A stretch of 64,000 bases of DNA from the NCBI GenBank assembly GCA_954871525.1, contig OX940865.1, positions 11,112,606 to 11,176,605 on the forward strand, read 5' to 3'. The notes beneath the pieces were generated by a model. That model saw only the letters and a list, made by a program, of their open reading frames with translations, ran no database searches and was not told where the DNA came from. This document shows, piece by piece, positions 12,406 through 33,305 of this stretch (the first letter of the stretch is position 1; every line of letters begins with the position of its first letter). The position numbers and the translations under genes were made by a program. This DNA comes from Parietaria judaica. Its lineage: Eukaryota > Streptophyta > Magnoliopsida > Rosales > Urticaceae.

Positions 12406-13726
12406 TGATGCGGAGCAATTATTGGAGACCACACACGACCAGTCACGGAAACCCTGAAAACCGCATTGTCAATTAACGGCAATTTAATATCTTATATTTC
12501 CTAGTAATATTTTATATTTCCTAAGTCATTATTAGTTGGTATTTACTAAGGGTGTGTTTGTTTGCTCTTAATGAGCATATGGATCTTCATGGATATGATT
12601 TAGAGTCATTAAGTGCATTTGATCTTAATGGATTTGAATAAGCACTTAATCGGTCAGACCTAGCATAAGTCTTAACCATTAAGAGCTACAATTTTGGTTC
12701 TCACGTTTATATCTCCACTCATGTTCTCTCTCTTTTTTATTTTTCTCTTTTCACCTCAAAACTTCAAAACTCCATAACTCTTTAACCGTTGGAGTTACGA
12801 ACATCGGATTTACTAAATAATATTCCGTTGGAAAGCTTGCGACGAGATGAATCCAATGAATGGTGGAAAGATATAATTTTGAAGTTTTTTTAATGTACGA
12901 ATTATTAATGAAATAAAACAAAAACCAAATAAATTAATATAAAATATAAATAACAAACATATTTTTATAAAATCATTCAAATTATAATTAAAATAAATTA
13001 TAAAACTAATAAATTGAAATAATAATTAATTAAATTATAAAATTAATTAATTCGTAATAACATTTATACAAATACATTTATTGATTTTTTTTAATCAAAT
13101 TATTGAATTAATATATTCATAAAATTAATTTAAATTAATTATAATGAAATAGACTTAAATTTAATTAAAATGTATGTATAATATTATTTGATGTTATGAA
13201 AACATTAAAATTTAATTAATTTAAAAGTTATTACTATATAAATATTGTATTTCATAATATTTATTAAATTAGCTTGAATAATTATTTTATGATATATATT
13301 GTCCCAATTTAGAATAAATATAATTAGTTTTATTTAATATAGTATACTTAAATTCAATTAAAAAAATAAAACTACATTCAGATCTTCATTCAAATGTTAA
13401 AAAACAAATACACTTAAGATATTATTATTCAGATTTAGATGTCACATATTATTATTCAAATGTGCATTTAGATTCAGACGTTTTAATCTTAATGTAAACA
13501 AATGGACCCTAAGATATTAGTTTCAAGGTTATTTACTAATTAGTATTCCCTAATTTTGATTTCCTAGGGTAATTAGTATGTGGCATTTCTAAGTCCATCG
13601 AGGCTTTCTTCATGCACTATAAGTTAGCCTCATGGATTGTTGTGGGTAGTTTTATGAATGAAAGAAAAAATTAGTTTTTTCTTGATAGTTGTGTTTCCTT
13701 TAATAGTCATATAACGCCCTACATCA
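12406..13726 (+). repeat. Right LTR, interrupted by a MITE
   Basis: It begins TGATGCGGAG at 12406 and ends CATCA at 13726. About 358 bases are LTR; the rest is the TAA-flanked element at 12550-13509. Confidence 0.85.
12550..13509. mobile_element. PIF/Harbinger-like MITE nested in the right LTR
   Basis: The ends are GGGTGTGTTTGTTTG and CAAATGGACCC, imperfect inverted repeats. TAA is duplicated at 12547-12549 and 13510-13512. The 960-base interior is extremely AT-rich and has no coding capacity. A 3-base TAA/TTA duplication with GGG...CCC ends is typical of Tourist/Harbinger elements. Confidence 0.75.
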
Positions 13727-13797
13727 AGACACGTACTAATTGTCACGGGAGGGTCTACAAAATATTTGTAAAAGGGCTAATTAAGCATAATTAAATA

Positions 13798-15544
13798 GGG
13801 TTAATGACGGTAAAAAATACTTAAAGTTTGGTCAAATAATCTCTCGTCTACCCAGAGTTTAAAAGTGGTGGCAAAAATATCCAAAGTCACATTTGGGGAG
13901 TTGACCACTCCATTCTCGTAACGCCGTTAACTTACTCTTTAAGGCCCCGTTTGGTATTGCTAGATAATGTTGTGATACATGCAAAGTAAAATTTTAAGTT
14001 GTGTAACTTGTAAATAAAATATATGTTAATATTCGCGCGCTAATTAAGTTAGCACGAACGTTAACTAATAACAGTAATTCGAATAGGCGAAGGCGTTTAA
14101 CTTTAACTTTAAAATATAGATATCTAAATATAGTTAGCATTCATGCAAAGTACAACATAAAGATACGTTAATATTTGCGCTAATAACTAATAAAGGTAAT
14201 TTGAATCATGAAAGGTGTTTAATTGTAATTTTAAAACGGATATTATAGGTGCTTTTACTTTTCTTATAATTTTAAGCTAATCATTGTGTTTGGTAAGTTA
14301 CCATAGAAGCACTTCAATACAAAGTTTAGCTTTTTCATAGGAAAAATTCAAAAGCAGGTAATACATGCTTTTGCTAAAATCTACTTTTGCTTTTCCTCTT
14401 CTTTATCTTTATAAATATTTAATTTAGAATTGTAAAAGTACCGAAAACATATATTATTATTGGGGTTAAGATTTTAATTCTTTTTAAGTGGTAAAAGTAT
14501 CAATTTTTATGTTCATATTTTTAAATTATTGTGATTAAAGTACCATTCTTTTTGTATGGTAAGAAATACCAATTTATTACGTCTGTTTTTTAATGATTTC
14601 GGTTGAATGACCAATTCTTATAGGGTGGTAAAAGTACTAAAAATATTTTACTATTGCAGTTCAAAATACCAACTCTTTTTGGTGGTAAAAGTACTATTTT
14701 TACGTTCACATTAATAAATAATTATAGTTAAAGTACCAGTTAGTTTTGGAAGGTAAAGTACATAAAAAAGAATATACATATTATTATTGCAGTTAAGTAT
14801 TAATTCTTTTTAGTTGGTAAAATTACTATTTTTTTTTACCGTGGACAAAGAAAACGTGGATGTAAAAAAAGTAGTACTTTCACCATAATTATTGTCAAAT
14901 AGAAGCACAAAAGGCACAACAAACTAAGAACGGTTTTTTTATTTTATTTATTGAATAATTATATTATTTAAATTACATATATATTTTATATTAATATTGA
15001 AATTTAGTTTATATTATTTATGTCTACCTCAATATTTTTTTTCTTACATTTAAAAGCTAATTAAGTAAAACTGCTTACCAAACAATAAACAGATTTTTAA
15101 AAACTAATTATTTTTCATTTTGATTAACCAAACAGTAAATTACTTTCTCTGACAACACTTCATCTGATAGTACTTTTTAAAAACAATTCTGAAAACAGCA
15201 CAGCGATGTCAAACTGGGCCTAACTCTTTCCATGTGGACAAACGTGAGTTGCTGACATAATAATTTTTTCCACGTGGACGAGCCCACATCAGCCTCGTTT
15301 ACGAAAAAACAACGAATCCCCTAATTTGTATTATTAAATACAACTAATTAAACCCTTAATGATTAAACTTAACATAACAGATTTATCCACGTGGCCAGAG
15401 TTAGCGGGTAATTTAACGGCGTTACAAGAATGAGGTGGTCAACTAATCAAATACGATTTTGAATATTTTTACCACCACTTTTAAACTTTAGATACACGAG
15501 TGGTTCTTTGATCAAATTTTAAGTATTTTTGTGATCATTGACCT
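13798..15544. mobile_element. Foldback element with ~145-base inverted arms (MULE-like), itself interrupted
   Basis: The left arm, 13798-13942, matches the reverse complement of 15400-15544. Shared blocks include AAGTGGTGG, GAGGTGGTCAACT in variant form, and GTAACGCCGTTAA. Long arms and almost no interior (about 180 bases once the nested insertion is removed) suggest a Mutator-type MITE. The flanks AATTAAATA and AATTAAGAC agree only in part, so a 9-base duplication is not secure. Confidence 0.6.
13943..15220. mobile_element. PIF/Harbinger-like element nested in the foldback element
   Basis: The ends are GGCCCCGTTTGGTA and TGTCAAACTGGGCC. TAA flanks both sides (13940-13942 and 15221-15223). 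It has no transposase. Between about 14280 and 15085 a second pair of inverted termini (TTGTGTTTGGTAAG and CTTACCAAACA) suggests a further nested element. The centre holds irregular repeats built on GGTAAAAGTAC. Confidence 0.65.
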
Positions 15545-16167
15545 AATTAAGACAGTTGAAGATGATGATCACAAGGCGAAAGCTTCTTTTGTTCATAAGA
15601 CTTACTCGCCAAGCGTGACTCCTCAAAAAGACGCGATTTTTTCAGAAGCCTTAAATTTCCGAGTAATCTTCCAAAAAGACGAGATTTTTATGCGTTCGAG
15701 CACAACTAGGGGACATGGTACAAAGTCCGTCACGGTTCTCAATCGTCAAAGCCCCTCGCAGATCGTCGAGTTGTCCTATGTTCCTTGGGACTCGACGAGA
15801 CATACCTTTGCTTTGATGCCACCAAATAATATAAATTATTTATTCCCTTTGTATCTATTTATTAAAAAAATACAAGTAGATAGTATTTGGTGTTGTAAAT
15901 TTAGTCTAAAATGATTAGATCCCACCAAGATTGTGGGACTTATGCAGTTTCATTAGAGGACTCTTTGGGGCAAAAATCACAACAAAAATTTGCTATATTT
16001 TTGTACAGTAAATATATATGTTTGGAAATGATTCCAAGTGAAATGCGAGTACAACAGAAGATATTAAACAAAGCACATAATAGCATAAACTTTACACTTT
16101 AACAGCCTTTTATGCACATACTCAAAATGCCCAAATTTAACTTTCCTCGAAACTGAGTAAACTGCTT
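15545..16167. other. Intergenic region downstream of the TIO-like gene
   Basis: Open stretches exist (such as 15531-15914) but none has a recognisable domain. I see no gene that I can support. Confidence 0.5.
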
Positions 16168-25162
<8,995 letters not shown>

Positions 25163-26056
25163 CCCTCCGAACTTGGTAAGTTCCTTCAACAATTTCCTAA
25201 TAAATCACACAAATAGTTGAGTGAGATGCAATTCACTTGACCCTGTAACACCAAATGATGGAAAATTTCTCTGGGCTCATATAACACATCAAAGCATGCA
25301 ATTTCTGGGCTGAGAAAGCAGTTGATACAAATGTTAAACATCAAAGATTTTTGCTAAAAATGTACACAAATTCATAGAGATACAGTTCAAATGACCCTGT
25401 AACATAAAAGAGTTCGCTGGGTCATACCCGTTAAGGCATGCCATTCAGCTTTGAAAACGAGACAACTCTTACACTATTTATAAATTCAGATCAGCTTACC
25501 GCGCTCAATTGATTGATCCAAATCCACGAACAGGCAACGATGAGCTTCCAGTTCCAAGGAGTACTCAACAGAAACTGAACAACACCAAAACTTGGGCTTA
25601 AATTCAGATCGAAATTCATTAGCAAATTAAACAAAGCCCTGTATTTTGGAGGTGTAAACCAGAAACAAGAACAACAACACCAAAAAAAAAAAAAAAAACC
25701 TTATCGGAGGTGGGCGCTCGTAGGCGGCGAACGGTGGTGGTATGGTTGAGGTATGGAGGTTGGTGGGTCTTAGCATGAAGAAGAAGAAGAATGGAGGTCT
25801 GGTGTTTGGAACTGAGAAATTTGGAAGGAAGAGAGAGAGTGAAGAAGAAGACGACGAAGTGAGAGATTTCAAAAAACTAATTAATTATTTCAGCATTTCT
25901 CCCGCCCACATCAGCTTTCATTTTATTTTTACTTTCAAATTTTCTAATTTCTATTTTATTTATGACCAAAAAAAATATTAACGCAATGATCTTTACCGCA
26001 CCGATAAATCTGAAGATCGAAATCATTTTTTATACTAATAGAGTAATAGTGATAAA
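25163..26056. promoter_or_regulatory. 5' UTR and upstream region of the TIO-like gene
   Basis: A likely 5'UTR exon piece runs from the ATG to about 25198, where a TTATTAG acceptor suggests a leader intron. The first leader exon and the promoter are probably near 25500-25900. No TATA box can be assigned with confidence. Confidence 0.45.
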
Positions 26057-26793
26057 TAGGGTTGTAATCGAAGCGGACATCCAGTTTTTTGAATTATTCG
26101 GATCCGGTTTTCCGGATATCCAAAAATTATTATCCGTATTCAAATTTGGAAATCCGGATACCTATTTTTGAAACCCGATTTTGTTATCCGAATCCGGTTT
26201 TAAAAATAAAAATGCATGAAAAAAACATTCTCGCCATCTTCATTCCGCGACATCTTTACTTCACCCCGTGCATCATCATCAACATCAACGAAATGCCAAT
26301 TTTGTGTCAAATGTATAAGAAAAATGCCAACTGTATGTATTTTTTACTCTCACACATGAGTATTTTTCTTAAACCTTTCACACAAAATGAGCATTTCTTA
26401 CGATTTCTAAAAAATAATATATGACAATTCAATAATTCATATAAAAAGACCTTAAAGTGAGGTTCTTTAACTTCGAATAACTGCCAATTTAATACTAAAC
26501 ATTTACATACATACACACATTTATAAATCTAATGACTGCCATTTCAACACTTAACATAGATATATACATATATATATATATATATATATTTTATTTATAC
26601 TAAAAAATAAATTAAATTTTAAAAATTAAAATAAACCGGGTTAAAAATCGAATACCGGATATTCGGATTTTAGAATAACAAAACCCGTATCCGAATCCGG
26701 TGTGGAATCCGGATTCCGGATTCGAATTTTAAAATTTGATACGGATGCAGATGCGGATTTTTATCCTGGCTCCGGGTTTTAGTTACAGCCCTA
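26057..26793. mobile_element. hAT-like element with GGATNCGGAT subterminal repeats
   Basis: It starts TAGGGTTGTAATCG and ends GTTACAGCCCTA, inverted termini like those of Ac-type hAT elements. Both subterminal zones are packed with TCCGGAT, ATCCGAATCCGG and related short motifs in opposite orientation (26090-26200 and 26640-26770). TGATAAA occurs near both ends but not immediately adjacent, so the target duplication is uncertain. An AT microsatellite lies at 26560-26590. It has no transposase. Confidence 0.6.
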
Positions 26794-26969
26794 GACTGAT
26801 AAAGTTAGTGTTTTATGGCTAAATTTTTTTTTTATAGTTATACAACTACAATTTTATCGACAACCTTATTAATAGTGAGAAAGTTAGTGCTTATATCGCT
26901 AATTTTTATATTTAAATACACATCAATTTAATTAAAATTTAATAATTTTACCGCATTGAATGTATGTAT

Positions 26970-27479
26970 TGTTGGGTTTTTCTATGACTTTTTCTCAATT
27001 TTGTTTACCGAAATTGCTGAAAAGTTCCTAATTTTCCGTGTGGCTGAATGTTTCCCGTGATGCAGATCTTAGCACGTCAATTGCCATGCCTCTATATTGT
27101 CCACCACGTCGTTTCAGGAACGTCTGATGACCCGAAAACAATTCGTCGGACAGATAGGTTCTCCTCAGTGTATAGGCGACAACCGACAGAGACATTGGGA
27201 GCTTAGTGTATAGGTATATTTGTATTTGGCTTAGGGTTATTTCATTAATGAGCTTAAATCACGTATTTATAGCCCACAATGTTAAAATGACCTAATGGGT
27301 TTTTTTTTGGCCCAGTTAATGGATTTAAATCCATTAGGTCATTATTAATTAATTATGCAATTAATTAATAACGTCATAGTTAATTTATCAGCCTGAGTAG
27401 GCCCGTTACCAAATAATGTAGTTGGGTTAAAACCCGAAAAGCCCGATAAACCCAACTCTCGATTCAGGCATTTCCTACA
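26970..27479 (+). repeat. LTR of a low-copy LTR element (TGTTGGGTTTTTC...CCTACA)
   Basis: The segment begins TGTTGGGTTTTTC and ends TTTCCTACA. Blocks match the solo LTR at 51513-52086 (for example GTGCCTCTAT, CACCACGTC and GAACGTC with TGATGACC). Interior sequence, not the left flank TGTAT, follows it, so it is probably a 5' LTR. Confidence 0.65.
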
Positions 27480-28380
27480 ATCTCCACTTGCACGAATGTA
27501 CCAGGATTGGATACATTATTGGGTCACTCATAATATTGCCCACAAACTTGTGGTAACTATGTTAAAATTTGGTCAGCCCGAAAAGCTTGATGAACCCAAA
27601 ACCCTTTTTCGTTGCGAATTTGTCATCGTGTGACTCCATAGGATTTTGCAGTGTTAGCCGTGGATTCAAAGTCTACAATAAGTGAATAGTCTCTAGTTAG
27701 ACATCGCTTCCCCCAATCTACTAAAATGCGTTGATCCTTGTTATAAGCTAATGATGATAAATCATGTGATTTACATATATATTAGCTTCATTAAATGACT
27801 TATTCCTTCAACATCATTACTACTCAGAATTGGACACAAACCATGGTTTGGCACATCTATTGAGTCGAGTTCCTTTATCCTGGTTGGGATAAGAATATTG
27901 AACAACCAAGTTAAAAACTATTTTAACTTGTCTGTGGCCACATATTTCTTATACTCATATCTTTCAGGAGGCCCTGAGTGTATTACCCTAGTCAAGATGT
28001 TTTCCTTGATTGTCGGGGGTGAGAAGTGAGATGTCCCCGTGCGCAGCTTATGAATCGTAACCATAATCATAATATTGCCGACTGAGTCAATGATGAAAAT
28101 GCAGTGAGAGGCAAAACAATAAAATCTAACTGCTCATGTGTGAATCATCAATAACCCGAATTTGATTGTATCAATGAACACTTTGCTGTAAAGGACATAA
28201 TATATATTTCCATCACTAAAGAGTGCACCCTTTGGTTTATAGTCGAATAATACCGAGGTTTGATGATCTACTAGCGGTTCGTTGGAGCTTAAGTGATAAG
28301 GATCCATGGTCCCCAAGATAGCTCCGTAACGGATGATACGTACGTGGTTTAAAAATTCGATATGTTTTATCATTTTTCAG
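27480..28380 (+). mobile_element. Truncated, non-coding interior of the same LTR element
   Basis: The sequence ATCTCCACTTGCAC follows the LTR directly and is followed by about 900 bases without a coding frame. No second LTR is found before the CRL gene, so the element is truncated. The right boundary is approximate. Confidence 0.5.
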
Positions 28381-29099
28381 GATTCATAAAACTGAAGCCT
28401 GTGTAAGATTTTGGAAGATCTAATTTTGACGTGGCAAAAGTACCAAAGTTTGGTACCAAGAGTTTAACTGACAAAAGAAAATGGATTTTGGATTTTCCAT
28501 CAAATGTAAAGTTGTTGGAAATTTAATTCTACGGAACTTTTCTTTTGGAACCGTGTCATTTCGACGAACGATTTGTGATTTGGAATTTATCGTTTCTAGC
28601 CTTTTTTGGTAAATAACATGTCAATAAATAAATTGATGGTGTTGCACCATGACATTTAATGTGTGATATTTCCATTCAAAAAAAAATTGTGATATTGAGA
28701 TCAATAATTAATAATATAATATAATTATTTAGATTTAATTATTAATAAATAATTAAACTAATCCGGGTACCCAATTTTCAGAAATTTAATACCGAGTACC
28801 CGTACTTGGTTCTAATTCGGAACCCGAATTCGGATTCGGATTCTGATTACTACCCGGTTTTCCAGGTATTATTTGTTGCACCCATAGACTAATACTTATG
28901 TAATCATGAATCAAGCGAGTAGCTATTAAAAAACGACATGAATACAAAGGTAGAGTTTGGAAAACGACCATGATTTCATTGGGCACCTGACTCTCACACA
29001 AATTATCTCAAAGAAAATCTTTATTCTTTATTCGAGCTCTGGTCTGGTGTGTGTGGAGCTCCATTCCAAGGTCACTCTGCGAGTCGATTCGGTTAAGTT
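28381..29099. promoter_or_regulatory. Upstream region of CRL, with a fragment of a CCGGGTACCC-type repeat
   Basis: A fragment rich in CGGGTACCC and GGATTCGGATT lies at about 28757-28890 and resembles the repeats at 26057 and 47439. The last 100 bases before the ATG become GC-richer, as expected of a leader. No core promoter motif can be assigned. Confidence 0.45.
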
Positions 29100-31939
29100 A
29101 TGGCGATCGGCGCGTCGGAGGAGGAGGCGTGCTCCTCGTCGGAGGGCGGCGGCGGCGGCTGGGGCGGCGTGGCGCGAGGAGTGGTGGTGAAGACGCTGGT
29201 GCTGATCGGAGGCGCCTTCTTGCTCAAGCGCCTCACCAAGTCCACCACGCGCTGGGACCACGCGCGCCTCGTGTCGCGCTCTCTCTCCGGCGACAAGTTC
29301 TCCAAGGCCCAAGCCTCCCGCGACCCCGACCACTACTTCAATTTCAGGTTCAAGAACCAGGCTTTGCTCTGATTGATTTCGCCATTTCAATTCAAGAAAC
29401 GAACTAGTAGTCTGTTGTGAATCACCATTGTTTGAAGTTGAACTTCTTAGGCTCATTGTTTGGTTTGAACTCTGCAGAATGCTCACATGCCCTGCTGCTG
29501 AAATGGTGGATGGCTCTAAAGTTTTGTATTCCGAACAGGTAACGGCCGATTTGTCCGTTTATCCCGTTTTCAATTTCGTTTTCGGATAGTTCGTTTGTTT
29601 AATTCACTTGAGGCTTCGGTGTTTTTGTTCTTCTCGGTACTTGGTAGGCATTCTGGAGAAGCCCCCAGAAGCCGTTTAGGCAGGTAAATATGCGGATTCG
29701 GTTCTATGTTTTAGTTATTTCGGTTGAAACGAACGTCATTGTTCTTGTCCATTGCATTTGTTAAAAGCTCTAGTTGGTTTCTGCTTGCAGAGATTTTATA
29801 TGGTGAAGCCTTGCCCTAAAGAGTTGAAATGCAATGTTGAGGTGACCATATTTTCGGAATTTTTTATTGCCTGCTATTTATTTCCATGGCATATTGGATT
29901 AACCGGCCTTCAGATAATACCTTTATGACTCAACCTGTGAATACTAAGGATTAAGGGGGAAAAAACACCAATACGTGAAGCCATTTTCAATTTGCAGGTA
30001 AGCACGTATGCCATTCGGGATGCGGAGGAGTACAAGAACTTCTGTGATCGAAAGGACCAGCGTCCTCTGCCTGAAGAAGTTATTGGTGTAAGTATCCGTT
30101 CGTTCTGTGCAGTCACGATCTTATATTCCAAGACGGTTTATGTGATTCCCTTGTACTTTACTAGGAAGACTGTCTGTTTTTTGTCGAATTGGTGAGTAAG
30201 TGAGTTCTATGTTGTAATAATAACAAGACCAGAGTTGAAGAGATTTTCACCGGTGACTGGCACCTATAATCGGTTTTTAAAACCCTATAGACATTAGACA
30301 CCCCGTCAGTATACCTGTAAAATTAGAACATTGAAGGGTTATCGGTTTCCGGGCTCTGAAACATTGAACAAAACCAGTGCAAAGTAAAACGCAGTTAGTT
30401 TTTCATATAATTTTGGGGACTGAAAGTAGATCATGTAGACAAAAATGTGACTTGAATTTTGCAGCTTCAGTACATGAATCATTAGCCATGAGATTGTTTG
30501 TACAGGCTTGTCATTTATGCCAATGTCACGATGTTTATTAATCTAGAGTGTAATTACTGTTAAGTTATGTCAGCCAGGCTCGGTCTATTAAGTGTAATGT
30601 CTAACTTAGTTAAAAAGCTCTGAGCAACGGGAGACGAAAGCTGATTTTTATTAAGTAAATAGTTTAGTGAAGTTAGCTTGGTTTCTCTCTAGAGTCTCGA
30701 GTGGACACTATAAAAGGGTTTCATTGGTTCTAGATCCCGTGACAAGATCCAGAATGTGGGACCATAACAGTTAGCCCGATCTAAGTCCCTGGATCTATCC
30801 GAACCCGATCCTATAAAAGATACAGTTAGCTCGATTGTTGTCGTCAGTTTATTTCATGTTGCCGTAGTTTCAGTTATCGTAGAAGTATAACACTTAGATG
30901 TGGGTGCAGGACATTGCAGAACACTTAACAACAATACATCTTAAACGGTGTGATCGCGGGAAACGCTGCTTATATGAAGGATCAACGCCTCCCGGGGGTT
31001 ATCCTAGTTCTTGGGTAATTTCCGTCAACCCACTATCTCATTTCCTGGTCATTTTGAACTACCTCGTTGATATGTGACTTTAGTTCATATGATATGTGTA
31101 GTTGATATGGGGAAATCACGAGTTTGTGTTTATGCATGTAGGGGTGATAATTTTATACTCGTTTGGGCTTCCCAGTCTCTGTTTAAAACCAGTCATTTCA
31201 GTTATTAAAAATCCGGTACCCAGTATTTTAACGGACACGATTCCCGATCAATTTAATTACTTTTTTTGAAAAAAATTGGGGTTAAACTAGGGGTGTAAAA
31301 TATAAGTTTTTAGGGTATATTTAGTTTATTGTTTTTAAGTTTGAGTTTAGATTTGAAAAACCGGTGTCCTTACGGTTATTTTTATACTTTTTTTCCGGTG
31401 AAAAAACACTTATCAAAATCGTAACTGGGAAAAAAGATTAAAAAATCTTGGCTGCCGGTTGGGACCCCTAAAATGCATCTTGCTAAATGCTAACTATATT
31501 CAACTTCAAATTTAATTTTATGTGAAATGGGTTTCTATATGTGATATATCCACTAAAAGTTTTATTATGTCCTCGGACTGTTGTTCATTCTAGTCTCTGG
31601 TTTTTCTTTGATAATGACAGAATGGGGCAGTCTATTCCACATCAGAACTCTCAGTTTTGAGAAATAACGAAATACACGTATGGGATCGGGGCTACGATGA
31701 TGATGGAAACCAAGTAAGCTTATGAACAAATACCTAATTCAAGCCTTAAGCCACTTTGCTCAGTTATAATAAGGCAGTTGAATTTTCATGTTTCGCAGGT
31801 TTGGGGACCAAAGGAAGGCCCTTACGAATTCAAGCCCGTGCCCTCCTCGAGTACGAACGACATATTCTCTCTTAATTTCCCTGTTAACCAGTCCATGGAG
31901 AAGAGGATCGAGGGCTCGTTTGTATTGCAAGAATCATAG
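29100..31939 (+). CDS. CRL: CRUMPLED LEAF, chromophore lyase-like protein of the plastid outer envelope
   Basis: Exons are 29100-29347, 29478-29538, 29648-29683, 29791-29841, 29998-30087, 30910-31014, 31621-31713 and 31799-31939, all in phase; the protein has 274 residues. After an acidic, Gly-rich start comes a single membrane segment (VVVKTLVLIGGAFLLKRLTK, about residues 29-48), then family blocks TRWDHARLVSRSLSGDKFSK, MLTCPAAEMVDGSKVLY, YMVKPCPKELKCNVEV, DAEEYKNFCDR and CLYEGSTPPGGYPSSWNGA. CRL is related to cyanobacterial CpcT/CpeT bilin lyases. In Arabidopsis it sits in the plastid outer envelope and is needed for plastid division and cell-division pattern. Relative to the Arabidopsis protein as I remember it, DRKDQ lacks one Pro. 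No damage is visible. Confidence 0.95.
31139..31474. repeat. hAT-like TAGGGGTG repeat in CRL intron 6
   Basis: Termini are TAGGGGTGATAA near 31139 and GGGACCCCTAAAA near 31474, with CGGTACCC-type and CCGGT motifs between. A second internal TAGGGGTGTAAAA at about 31288 suggests two overlapping copies. Confidence 0.4.
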
Positions 31940-33305
31940 TATGAATCTAAACTGTAGATTGTCATTTTTTATTTGTTAATATGTTGTAATGCTCCAGCAA
32001 AAACAAATAAATGCAAAATGATTATTGATGTCCTTTATACGTAATGAAGTTAATGAAAGTTTGTAGCTGTTAGAGAAACTATTAACATGCTTGCAATGCT
32101 GCATTACCGGAAATTCAGTACGTTTTTTTTAATCATTTTAAATGCTGGTTATCGCTTTTAATTGTTCTAAAGCAGTCTGATTTTTTAGATGCTTTGTCCG
32201 AGTCCGACGACCGTATTTGCAGTGGTATTATACGTGAACAATATTTTCATGTACCTGACTTTGAACTTCTGGATTTGGATTACAATACATATCATCAGAT
32301 CAAGAGATTCAAGATTACATATCATCACATAAAAAAGCGACTGCCGGTTACCGCTTGTGACTGACTAATTTTTAGCATATTTACCGTGTTTATAAAAAAT
32401 AAAAACCTAATCTATAATATCAAATTAGAGGTAGATTTCGCTTTTGCGTTAAATTCGGTTTCTCTGTAGTGTTTCTAAATTCCCACATGCTCATAACGAT
32501 AATTGTAGTCATCTAGTGCAAATTGATAAGCACCATTGGAGTGTTTTCTTGTGAGTTTGTGATTTCGATTAGTTAAAAGTCCGTTATAATCGGCTTTCTT
32601 GTAACGGAAGTTAAGTCTGTTTGCTTACTAACGCCGGTTTAATCATTATGTTAGAATTCTTTCTTTGTAAACTGATGCAAGTGTCGCGAGCCAAGGCGTT
32701 GTCTGAGATTACTTGAAGTGCAAGATACATACTGTAAAAACCGATTGTCTTGGTTGTTCATATGATTTTTTGATCATAGAAGCGTCTGTAATTGCTACCA
32801 TTTGTCACGAATAAGGGCGGCTACAACGAGAAGGAACTAAGAAAAGATTCGGCCGGGTTTTCTCAAATCTTTTACTTGACGTTCTAGTTTCAATCTGTTA
32901 CGTACATTTCTTGTATTTTGGTTCTGTCGAATCGGTTTTGGGTGCAGGGTATAGCAATTTAAAGCCAAATGATTATTGATGACTCTCAAAGATAATGAAC
33001 TAAACCGAAGTTTTTAAAAGTCGAAGAAAATATATACATGCTCGTGGGGATTAGGTCGTGATTAGCGGTCGAGAACACCGATGAACTTAACTTGTTCTTC
33101 ATACACTTAAAAATACAGTTCCAGAACTCCAGAAAATACATTCGAAAAAGGTCCAACTGAAGGAGGATTATTCATTCCAATGTTGAAAACAAGGAAGAAG
33201 ACACAAGTGAAGTGAAACAACCTGAGTTTAATAGAATCATTTAAAGTGTTTCGGAGATCAAATTTTCTAGTACAAAAAATGGACACTCAGTCGCTGTTCC
33301 GACAC
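31940..33305. other. Convergent intergenic region between CRL and the rubredoxin gene
   Basis: AT-rich sequence with no supportable gene or repeat family. It holds the 3' flanks of two convergent genes. Confidence 0.55.

Larger units (their letters stand above)
11192..13726 (+). mobile_element. Non-autonomous LTR retrotransposon with intact target-site duplication
   Basis: The element starts TGATGCGGAG at 11192 and ends CCTACATCA at 13726. AGACA flanks it on both sides (11187-11191 and 13727-13731). Left LTR 11192-11530 and right LTR 12406-13726 share starts and ends but have diverged widely, so the insertion is old. After the left LTR comes a degenerate tRNA-Met-type primer site, CGGTATCAGACC, at 11533. 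Before the right LTR is a purine tract, ATGGGAGAA, at 12397-12405. The ~875-base interior has no RT, integrase or protease, only a repetitive acidic/Tyr coding stretch. This fits a TRIM/LARD-like or deleted Ty3-type element that needed enzymes in trans. Confidence 0.85.

Noticed and set aside
15531..15914. 127-codon open frame downstream of the foldback element
   Set aside because: It begins inside the foldback arm, has no recognisable domain and no splice context.
29093..29305. Reverse-strand open frames opposite CRL exon 1
   Set aside because: They are shadows of a GC-rich coding exon on the other strand and have no domain.
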